Below, in pieces: positions 54,372 through 64,000 of a stretch of DNA of 64,000 nt. The notes under the pieces are model-generated. The model saw nothing but the letters and a program-made list of their open reading frames with translations. It had not been told where the DNA came from and searched no databases. The position numbers and the translations under genes are program-made. This DNA is from Rhodospirillales bacterium (lineage in GTDB: Bacteria > Pseudomonadota > Alphaproteobacteria > Rhodospirillales > Casp-alpha2), in contig JAEPQO010000004.1 in the NCBI GenBank assembly GCA_017640505.1, forward strand, positions 1-64,000, read 5' to 3'. Numbering within the stretch: position 1 is the first letter of the stretch; every line of letters begins with the position of its first letter.

Positions 54372-54707
54372 TTAGTCGCCCTTGCCGGGAGCCTCGCTGA
54401 GCATCGCCTTTTTGTCCGGCTTGCCGTCCCATTCCTCGGCGTCCGGCAATCCCTCACCTTTTCGGGTGATATTCGGCCAGATGGCGGCGAATTTCGTGTT
54501 GATTTCCAGCCATTCCTCGACCCCGGGCTCGGTATCCGGAATGATCGCCTCTGCCGGGCATTCAGGCTCGCAGACGCCACAATCGATACATTCGTCAGGA
54601 TGAATGACGAGGAAATTCTCGCCCTCGTAAAAGCAGTCGACGGGACACACCTCGACACAGTCCTGGTACTTACACTTAATGCAATTTTCGGTAACGATGT
54701 ACGTCAT
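54372..54707 (-). CDS. fdxA: Seven-iron ferredoxin FdxA
   Basis: A 111-residue ferredoxin with the 7Fe pattern: [21 protein letters not shown] near the start (Cys ligands for the [3Fe-4S] and [4Fe-4S] clusters) and [16 protein letters not shown]. The C-terminal extension (about 60-111) is typical of the FdxA type. It carries electrons in the cytoplasm. It lies next to carD, as in many alphaproteobacteria. Confidence 0.96.
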   Translation of the reverse strand: MTYIVTENCIKCKYQDCVEVCPVDCFYEGENFLVIHPDECIDCGVCEPECPAEAIIPDTEPGVEEWLEINTKFAAIWPNITRKGEGLPDAEEWDGKPDKKAMLSEAPGKGD

Positions 54708-54717
54708 ACTCGAGTCC

Positions 54718-55188
54718 TCATTCGGTAATATCCAAACCCAAACGCTCTAATACTCTTTTGCGGGCCATACCACTGTCCCGGTCGCGCACATAGAGCAATC
54801 CTGCGACCCTTCTCACCAGGTTCGCCTCATAATCATGCAGGATGCCGTCCGCGTAGGCGACTTCCCAAAGCATCTCCATCATATCGATGCGCTCGGCATC
54901 GGAAAACGTATCGCGGATCTGGCGCGTCGCCGCATAGACACGGTTCGCATCCTTATGTTGCGAGACGGACACGTCGATCAACGGTCCCGCATCATCGGCC
55001 GATATGCCGAAACGATCAACAAGTATACCCACAATGGCATCGCGTTCGCGTTGATCGAAATCACCGTCCAGCAACGCCGCCTCGACCAGCACCGCGACCG
55101 CAGCCGCCGCCATTCCATCGGTTTCGTCAGCGGCCGCTTCGGGCGCCGCTTCATCCCCGTTCAGGAAGGATTTGATTTTTGCGAGCAT
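54718..55188 (-). CDS. TerB-family (DjlA-N-like) protein
   Basis: The start is ATG 55188, giving 156 residues beginning [14 protein letters not shown]. The core [30 protein letters not shown] and [26 protein letters not shown] are two TerB-like repeats with acidic metal-binding loops ([13 protein letters not shown]). Upstream residues in this frame are not family-like. It precedes fdxA by ten bases and diverges from DUF938. It is the second TerB-type gene in the window. Confidence 0.85.
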   Translation of the reverse strand: MLAKIKSFLNGDEAAPEAAADETDGMAAAAVAVLVEAALLDGDFDQRERDAIVGILVDRFGISADDAGPLIDVSVSQHKDANRVYAATRQIRDTFSDAERIDMMEMLWEVAYADGILHDYEANLVRRVAGLLYVRDRDSGMARKRVLERLGLDITE

Positions 55189-55283
55189 GCGGTTGGGTAT
55201 CACAGCGTCAACACCGTAACAACCATGATAAATCTGCGGTTTTAACTTGTCAGCGGCAGGGTCGGAACGGCACCCTCGGTGCC

Positions 55284-55913
55284 ATGGAACGCGGCGAATA
55301 CCTAAAACAACTCTCAGCGTCATCGGAACGCAACAAAGATCCGATCCTCGACGTCCTGCGCGACATCCTGCCGGAAACCGGTCTCGTACTCGAGATTGCC
55401 AGCGGCACCGGACAGCACGCGGTACACTTCGCGGGCGCGCTCACCGGTCTCGAGTGGCAGCCGAGCGATATCGACCCGGAGCTGCGCAACTCTGTCGAGG
55501 CATGGCGCGCGGAAGCCGGTCATCCCAACCTACGTGCCCCCGTCCACCTCGACACAACGGCGGATACCTGGCCGGTTGACGCCGCGGACGCCATCGTGAA
55601 TGCCAACATGATCCACATCGCACCGTGGGAGGTCTGCCTCGGCCTGCTGGAGGGCGCGGCCCGCATCCTGCCGGAAGGCGGTGTTCTATACATGTACGGT
55701 CCGTACAAAATCGGCGGCCGACACACGGCGCCCTCGAACGAAGCCTTCGATCAGTCGCTCCGTGCGCGCGACCCGTCATGGGGCATCCGCAATCTGGACG
55801 ACGTGGCGCTGGAAGCGCGCCGGCGCGGGCTGCACCTGATCAAGACGGTGAAGATGCCGGCCAACAATCTGTCGGTGATCTATCGCAAGACGGCGATGGT
55901 TACAGCCGAATAG
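55284..55913 (+). CDS. DUF938 SAM-methyltransferase-like protein (METTL26 family)
   Basis: From the ATG at 55284 the 209-residue product has the DUF938 signature SSERNKDPILDVLRDILP, the SAM motif VLEIASGTGQHAVHFA (about 36), WQPSDIDPELRNSVEAW, and ANMIHIAPWEVCLGLLEGA. The family is predicted methyltransferases without a defined substrate. It diverges from the TerB-type gene and converges on uvrB. Confidence 0.93.
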   Translation: MERGEYLKQLSASSERNKDPILDVLRDILPETGLVLEIASGTGQHAVHFAGALTGLEWQPSDIDPELRNSVEAWRAEAGHPNLRAPVHLDTTADTWPVDAADAIVNANMIHIAPWEVCLGLLEGAARILPEGGVLYMYGPYKIGGRHTAPSNEAFDQSLRARDPSWGIRNLDDVALEARRRGLHLIKTVKMPANNLSVIYRKTAMVTAE

Positions 55914-55967
55914 CGAACCTGAAGACGTCGGCTTGGCCGACCCAGCCATCCCCAACCTGCCTGCGGG

Positions 55968-58085
<2,118 letters not shown>

Positions 58086-58135
58086 GCCCCATATATAGGC
58101 GACCGGATGCACAGACGCGAGTCGGGATCAGGCCG

Positions 58136-60118
58136 TTATTGGGGGAAGCCCCCCATGACGAGGCCCTTGGTATATCGCTCCACCATCACCGGCGCCTGGT
58201 GGGGGATCGAGTCCATGATTTTTGAGACGGTCACGTCGGGATAGCGTGCCAGCACACGTTCCGTCGCCGCCTTCGCGTCATCCATCCGGTCGAGCCATGC
58301 ATAGACCGCGACCAGCGGCCGGTTCGCCCAGACCGCGTCCGGGTTTTCCAGCAACCCGCGCTCAATGAGGCTCGCGGCCTTCTCGTCGTGGCCGAGCGCG
58401 AAATGCGACAGACCGATCCCGAAACACAGATTGAAATTCAGCGGATCATAGGGGCTGAGCCGCCACGCCCGTTCGAAGTGCTCGATCGAGGTCTCGAAGT
58501 TGCCCTGATAGCAATGAATCCACCCAGACCGCATCCACGCCCAGGCCGAATTCGGATCGATACGCAGCGCGCGGTCGATGTGCACGCGGGCGCTGTCGTG
58601 ATCGCGGACCAGGCTTTCCGCCGTCGCCAGCATCGCCAGCACCATGGGGTCCGAAAGATCGAGCCGGAACGCCTCGTGCGCCCGTTCCAGGGCACGTTCC
58701 TTGGCCGTCACGATGTCGCCCGTCCAGTTATAGGTAATGTTCTGGGCGTGACACCACGAAATCAGCGCATAGGCCAGCGCGTAATTCGGATCGAGCGCAA
58801 TGGCCTTCCGCAGCATCTCCAGCGCGGTCTTGTTATCCTCCTCGGTCATCGCCCAGATATGCGGGAACGCGCGATGCACGATGTCATAGGCCTGCAGGTT
58901 ATCGGGCCGCTTGCGACGGGCACGCCCGACCTCGGCGGCGAGAATGGTCGGCTGCAGGATGCCGACAACCTCTTCCGTGATCCTGTCCTGGAGGTCGAAA
59001 ATATCCTGGTCGCCGCCTTCGAACCGTTCCGACCACAGATGATCCGCCGTATCGGCTTCGATCAACTGGGTCGCGATCCGCAGCCGCCCGGCACCACGCC
59101 TGACGCTGCCGGTCAACAGGTACCGCACGCCGAGCCGCTCCGCGATCTTGGAGGTCGGCAGATCGGTATCCTTGAATGTCACCGCCGAGTTACGCGCGAT
59201 CACGAAAAACGACCGGACACGAGACAGTGCCGCCGTGATCTCCTCGACGATGCCATCGGCAAACGCCTCGTCATCGCCGCCGAGCGACGCAAAAGGCAAC
59301 ACCGCGATGGACGGCCGGTCGATCGGCGTCGCACTCACTTTTTCCGGTCCTGCCGTGTCCGCCGGTGCGACCCGTTTCGGCGCAGAGGCCGGCTTCTTGG
59401 CATGGGTTCTGATTTCATCGGCGAGTGCACGCGTGTCGGCATCGGGTTCAACGCCGACTTCATTGGCAAGAAGGCGGCGAAGATCCTCATAAATCCGGAG
59501 AGCCTGTGCCCGCTCGCCGATTTCGGTATGCAGTTCCATCACGGTCCGATACGTCGCCTCGTGCAACGGATCGATCGAGATCAAACGGTTGCCGACATCC
59601 AGACCGGCGGCGGCTTCACCCGCCACGACATGAGAATCGAGCAGCGACGAAAGAGCCTGATGGGCGACTTTGTCGATCCGCGCACGTTCGTTGCGGAGCC
59701 AGTCATCGAACGGCTCTTCACCTTCCGGGAGCCCGTCCAGAAGCGGGCCGCGATATATCTCGTATGCCTGCCGGAGGGATTCAGCCGTGCCTTGCGCCGT
59801 AGCGACCATGAACCGGTCGACGTCACACGACACGACCGACGGCACAAGGGCAACCTGATCACTTTCAACCCTGATCGCATCGGCACCAAGGACCCGACGA
59901 ACCGTCGTCAACGCGTTCCTCAGGCTCCCGCGCGCCTGTTCATCGGCACGCTCGCTCCATAAAAGTCCGGCCAAGCGCTCTCGCGGTCGGGGTTCGCCGA
60001 CCGGCATGGCGAGGTATGCGCACAGCATCCGCGATTTGCGCGTCGGGAACAGAAGCTCGTCGCCGCCTGTCTGGCGTGCACGGAATCCGCCCAGCAATCC
60101 CAAGAAGATGCGCGCCAC
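58136..60118 (-). CDS. SARP/BTAD-type regulator with TolB-like and TPR domains
   Basis: The 660-residue protein has an N-terminal OmpR-like DNA-binding domain plus BTAD helical domain (about 1-235; RKSRMLCAYLAMP, ARGSLRNALTTVRRVLGAD, HEATYRTVMELHTEIGERAQALRIYEDLRRLL), then a TolB-N-like domain (about 270-395; SIAVLPFASLGGDDEAFADGIVEEI, YLLTGSVRRGAGRLRI) and C-terminal TPRs (about 410-630). The same layout occurs in adenylate-cyclase-related regulators; here no cyclase domain is visible. It reads divergently from a DUF1127/hydrolase/MetY cluster and probably controls it. Confidence 0.88.
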   Translation of the reverse strand: MARIFLGLLGGFRARQTGGDELLFPTRKSRMLCAYLAMPVGEPRPRERLAGLLWSERADEQARGSLRNALTTVRRVLGADAIRVESDQVALVPSVVSCDVDRFMVATAQGTAESLRQAYEIYRGPLLDGLPEGEEPFDDWLRNERARIDKVAHQALSSLLDSHVVAGEAAAGLDVGNRLISIDPLHEATYRTVMELHTEIGERAQALRIYEDLRRLLANEVGVEPDADTRALADEIRTHAKKPASAPKRVAPADTAGPEKVSATPIDRPSIAVLPFASLGGDDEAFADGIVEEITAALSRVRSFFVIARNSAVTFKDTDLPTSKIAERLGVRYLLTGSVRRGAGRLRIATQLIEADTADHLWSERFEGGDQDIFDLQDRITEEVVGILQPTILAAEVGRARRKRPDNLQAYDIVHRAFPHIWAMTEEDNKTALEMLRKAIALDPNYALAYALISWCHAQNITYNWTGDIVTAKERALERAHEAFRLDLSDPMVLAMLATAESLVRDHDSARVHIDRALRIDPNSAWAWMRSGWIHCYQGNFETSIEHFERAWRLSPYDPLNFNLCFGIGLSHFALGHDEKAASLIERGLLENPDAVWANRPLVAVYAWLDRMDDAKAATERVLARYPDVTVSKIMDSIPHQAPVMVERYTKGLVMGGFPQ

Positions 60119-60141
60119 TCTATGTTCCCCGCAACCTGTTG

Positions 60142-60157
60142 TGTGACCAGGCTCACA
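60142..60157. promoter_or_regulatory. CRP/FNR-type binding site (TGTGA-N6-TCACA)
   Basis: TGTGA (60142-60146), six bases, TCACA (60153-60157): a perfect match to the E. coli CRP consensus palindrome. It lies 24 bases upstream of the regulator start (60118, minus strand) and about 148 bases upstream of the DUF1127-like start. Overlap with the regulator's core promoter would favour repression there and possibly activation of the other side. The rest of 60119-60304 shows no gene. Confidence 0.7.
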
Positions 60158-60304
60158 TCACCCGGCAAATTAACGCATTTTCACGGATTTTTACCGTTCA
60201 CCGGCACGAACTTTAAACGCACGTTTCACGGCAAACGAATATCTACCCCCGCAACGCCGGTTCACCCCACTCGGACCGGCAACGTGTTTTAGGAGATTTC
60301 GACC

Positions 60305-60553
60305 ATGTCTGCCACGACTTTAAATACAGCGAACCAAATTAATCGCAAGACGGATGTATTCGTACGCCTACTTGCAGAAATGATCGCCACTCTTCCGATG
60401 GTGATACTTCAACTCATCACAGAAGAACTTCGCATGCGCGAGCAGATTGCACATCTCCGCGCCCTGCCCGATTACCTGCTGGACGACGCCGGCATCGCAC
60501 GTCCAGACATCGCGCGCACTGTCCGTGGCCGCCGGCGGCAAGCGGGAAGCTGA
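60305..60553 (+). CDS. Small DUF1127-like protein
   Basis: The 82-residue product, preceded by TTAGGAGAT, has a hydrophobic helix (FVRLLAEMIATLPMVILQLI, about 20-39) and ends in a DUF1127-like core: REQIAHLRALPDYLLDDAGIARPDI followed by a basic tail. It lies two bases before the hydrolase gene and begins the cluster divergent from the SARP-type regulator. It is the second DUF1127-type gene in the window. Confidence 0.78.
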   Translation: MSATTLNTANQINRKTDVFVRLLAEMIATLPMVILQLITEELRMREQIAHLRALPDYLLDDAGIARPDIARTVRGRRRQAGS

Positions 60554-60555
60554 TC

Positions 60556-61395
60556 ATGCCGACGGCGAATATCGGGGGGACCGAAATCTCGTATCAGGAT
60601 CAGGGCAATGGCGACGTCATCGTGCTTCTGCACGCATCCGCTTCCAGCGGCGAGCAGTGGCGGACGCTGCGCAGTCATATAGGCAACGATTACCGGATCA
60701 TCACACCGGATTTCTATGGCTGCGGACGTTCCGCGCCCTGGCATGGCCGGGAGTCGATGACGCTCGCGGCAGAGGCCGCCATCATCGACGGCCTCGCAGC
60801 GACGATCGGACGCCCGTTCCATCTGGTCGGGCACTCCTATGGCGGCGCCGTTGCACTACGCATGGCGTCGCAGAGCACCCAGCGGATCAAGAGTCTGACA
60901 TTGATCGAGCCGGTCAGTTTTCATCTATTGCGCATGGGCAGTCCGACTGACCGCAAGGCCTTCGATGAAGTCGCAGATCTTGTCGATACCCTTTGCCGCT
61001 CGGTCATCGCCGGCGACGAATGGAACGGCATGGGACGTTTCGTCGATTACTGGAACGGCCACGGCACGTGGGCCAGTCTCCCGTGGGAGAAGCGGCGCCA
61101 GCTGGCACCGCGGATACGCACGACGCTCTATCATTTCTGGTCGACGATTCGCGAAGCCATGCCGATCGACAGTTACCGGCAGATCCGAATGCCCGTTTCC
61201 GTCATCTGGGGCGGGCGCACCCGCACGCCGACCCGGCGCATTGCCGAACTGCTTGCGGACGCCCTTCCTGAAGTCCGGTCCACCGTGTTCGACGATGCCG
61301 CCCATATGCTGCCGCTTACACATGCCGAACGACTGGCGGACAGCATCGTCCCTTTTGTCGATGGTAAGGCCCGCTGGACTAGCCAGGCGGCCTGA
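60556..61395 (+). CDS. Alpha/beta hydrolase
   Basis: The 279-residue protein has VIVLLHASASSGEQW (oxyanion), the nucleophile elbow LVGHSYGGAVALRMA (Ser about 97), and a late aspartate/histidine pair (VIWGGRTRTP; VFDDAAHMLPLTHAERL). It belongs to the common hydrolase fold used by esterases, epoxide hydrolases and acyltransferases. It is much shorter than homoserine acetyltransferase MetX and lacks its motifs. It sits between the DUF1127-like gene and metY. Confidence 0.88.
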   Translation: MPTANIGGTEISYQDQGNGDVIVLLHASASSGEQWRTLRSHIGNDYRIITPDFYGCGRSAPWHGRESMTLAAEAAIIDGLAATIGRPFHLVGHSYGGAVALRMASQSTQRIKSLTLIEPVSFHLLRMGSPTDRKAFDEVADLVDTLCRSVIAGDEWNGMGRFVDYWNGHGTWASLPWEKRRQLAPRIRTTLYHFWSTIREAMPIDSYRQIRMPVSVIWGGRTRTPTRRIAELLADALPEVRSTVFDDAAHMLPLTHAERLADSIVPFVDGKARWTSQAA

Positions 61396-61436
61396 TCCAT
61401 TCGATTTTCGCTCCCCTAAACCTGAAGGAACCAAGA

Positions 61437-62753
<1,317 letters not shown>

Positions 62754-62777
62754 GACCCGGTTATGGTTTGAACCTGA

Positions 62778-62810
62778 CGGGGCGCCTTCGGGCGCCCCGC
62801 TTCGTTTACA
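62778..62810 (+). terminator. Intrinsic terminator after metY
   Basis: A 9-bp perfect GC stem (CGGGGCGCC, 62778-62786, with GGCGCCCCG, 62791-62799) and a TTCG tetraloop, followed by CTTCGTTT. It lies 25 bases after the stop. The T-run is short. Confidence 0.7.
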
Positions 62811-63396
62811 TCGACGTAGCCGCGACGGCTGTTACGACATACCTCAACGGCCCGCCGGGATTCCAGTCCGTGAACGGATAACACGTGACCAGCGTCAGGA
62901 TATCGGCACCCGGATCTAGGCGTATTTTCTCTTTCCGGGTATCGAGGACCGATTTCTCGACCACCACGTATCCGGTTTCCCGGCCGCCCGGGCGCGCCAC
63001 ATCAATCCTGTCGCCGATACGGGTATCCTTGAGGAACGCGAAATGCGTGTCGCGGTGTGCGGCAACGACGCTATGCCCGGGCTCTCCCGGAAGGGCGGTG
63101 CCGTCGACGTGCCCGGGTCCGAACGGCAGGGAGCGACCGTGCGCACCCGAAAGCACGATCAACGACACCTCAAGCCTCGGCGCCGAAATACGCGCCACCG
63201 GGCGCGTATCGGCCCAAGGCCACGGCCGGGGTGCGGCGCCATGGGCAGGTGCTGCAGCCCAGGCCCTTTCGAGCAGTTCCTGTGCGAGCGCCGCCTTCGC
63301 CGGGATATAGAGGCCGTATCCCGCCAGCACGAGGCCAATGGCGATCAGAACGATCCCGGTGATTTCGCGCTTTCGGCGAGCGGAAAGCCGGGTCAT
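62806..63396 (-). CDS. Class GN sortase
   Basis: The 196-residue enzyme has an N-terminal membrane helix (about 10-30) and the sortase fold with catalytic His in VVAAHRDTHFAFL, Cys in LTLVTCYPFTDW, and Arg in GGPLRYVVTAV. This is the Gram-negative class GN group, which processes a single partner protein encoded next to it. The partner's C-terminus lies directly upstream and overlaps the sortase start by four bases (ATGA), a translationally coupled pair. Confidence 0.92.
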   Translation of the reverse strand: MTRLSARRKREITGIVLIAIGLVLAGYGLYIPAKAALAQELLERAWAAAPAHGAAPRPWPWADTRPVARISAPRLEVSLIVLSGAHGRSLPFGPGHVDGTALPGEPGHSVVAAHRDTHFAFLKDTRIGDRIDVARPGGRETGYVVVEKSVLDTRKEKIRLDPGADILTLVTCYPFTDWNPGGPLRYVVTAVAATSM

Positions 63397-64000
63397 AGTG
63401 CACGCGTTTTCCTGAGGCGCATCGTCAAGCCGGCCAGCATCAGAACGCCACCGATGATCAACGCCAATGGCGCCGGGGTTGCGGTCTGCGGCACATTTGC
63501 CAGCCGGTTCGTGCTTTTCGCCATGGCTTGACGGATCAGTGGGCTGGACTGATCGAACGCGCGCGTTTTTTGCGGCATAGGCTGCTTCGGCGCGACGCCC
63601 GGTTCACCAAGAACGTGATCGCGCGACCAGCCTTCGGGCAGATTGGTCGGGACCTCAGCAGCGGCCAAGGCCAGGTGATCCGGCCGCGCCTTGAAGTCGT
63701 CAATAGCGACAAGGCTCGTGTAGCGGCTGACAAGTTCGAATTCGAGCGCAGTGTTGATCATCTCTGCTTTGACCGCATCCCGGTCTTCGGCGAAGCGCAG
63801 CTGATATTCCAGCCCCTTGAGTTTTTGACGCGCCCAAAGCGCGGCGATTCCAGTCCGGTTCAGACCGTCCTCAAGCGGCAAATGCGCATGCCAGATGCGC
63901 CCCGAAAATTGCCCGGTCACGTCGACGCCGGTCGTTCCCGCCGGCAACGCAGCCAACACGGCAACCGGCTCCCCGAAGTAAAGATCGGGCACCGGGTTCG
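63393..64000 (-). CDS. Sortase target protein with VPQTAT sorting signal (3' part; gene runs off the right edge)
   Basis: Only the last 202 codons are in the window, and the frame is open to the edge. The C-terminus has a sorting signal: NVPQTATPAP, a hydrophobic segment (about 18 residues, LALIIGGVLMLAGLTM) and a basic tail RLRKTRAL. This matches the substrate of class GN sortases (the marine proteobacterial sortase target, a VIT/vWA protein); the usual first residue is Leu, here Val. The visible upstream part is consistent with the end of the large extracellular region. Confidence 0.85.
   Translation of the reverse strand, partial: NPVPDLYFGEPVAVLAALPAGTTGVDVTGQFSGRIWHAHLPLEDGLNRTGIAALWARQKLKGLEYQLRFAEDRDAVKAEMINTALEFELVSRYTSLVAIDDFKARPDHLALAAAEVPTNLPEGWSRDHVLGEPGVAPKQPMPQKTRAFDQSSPLIRQAMAKSTNRLANVPQTATPAPLALIIGGVLMLAGLTMRLRKTRAL

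Noticed and set aside
60556-61395. Homoserine O-acetyltransferase (MetX) next to metY
   Set aside because: The hydrolase is about 90 residues shorter than MetX and lacks its conserved segments; only the general fold is shared.

Overview
The window is GC-rich, gene-dense chromosomal DNA from an alphaproteobacterium, most likely a free-living, probably marine, Rhodospirillales-like lineage. The signs are: genes largely confined to alphaproteobacteria (DUF4167, DUF1476/ATPase zeta inhibitor, DUF1178, CarD next to FdxA); the small PurL with separate PurS and PurQ; NDUFAF5-, BolA- and Grx4-type genes beside purC; and a Gram-negative class GN sortase with its target. I found no tRNA, rRNA, CRISPR array, prophage or insertion sequence. 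Nearly all DNA is coding; the longest non-coding stretch is about 285 bases (66-350).

Left part (1-21 kb): a small lipoprotein gene, clpB behind a heat-shock-like promoter, and a MOSC protein. A long minus-strand housekeeping run follows: lysC, ptsP, a rodZ-like gene, ispG, hisS, hemA, prfA, prmC, then DUF4167. Spacing is tight (ATGA and TAATG overlaps), linking isoprenoid, tRNA, tetrapyrrole and translation-termination functions. ubiG is divergent from lysC, and is followed by DUF1178, methyltransferases, a nitrilase-family gene, grxC and comF.

21-33 kb: the purine region. bolA and grxD diverge from purC, purS and purQ; then come an OmpA-like porin gene and an exported protein, purL, and finally DUF1476 and purB. 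The usually compact pur block is split by envelope genes and by an operon of exported proteins that includes two tandem HEMTH-motif (metallopeptidase-like) paralogues. An inverted CACAGAGG-type repeat sits between purC and purS.

33-49 kb: an Ntn-hydrolase (NAAA/acid-ceramidase-like) gene with a leaderless-looking promoter, an MFS transporter, a DUF2062 membrane protein, and a translationally coupled pair made of a glutamate-mutase-like cobalamin enzyme (both domains fused) and a pyrroline-5-carboxylate-reductase-family protein. Then radC, map, sfsA, a SPINDLY/OGT-type TPR glycosyltransferase, an LPS-type GT2, rpsD, and an ArsR regulator divergent from a PEP mutase/isocitrate-lyase-family gene. 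A DUF1127 microprotein, a cupin and an HNH nuclease complete this part.

49-64 kb: esterase, gluQ, a thermonuclease-like gene, an M48 lipoprotein protease, a SLOG protein, carD, fdxA, TerB and DUF938 genes, and uvrB. A large SARP/BTAD-TPR regulator follows, divergent from a DUF1127-like gene, an alpha/beta hydrolase and a MetY-type sulfhydrylase, with a textbook CRP-type palindrome in the shared control region. The right edge carries the class GN sortase and the C-terminal part of its substrate, which runs off the window.

The most novel-looking items are the fused B12 mutase plus P5CR-like pair, the tandem HEMTH operon inside the purine region, and the CACAGAGG palindrome.
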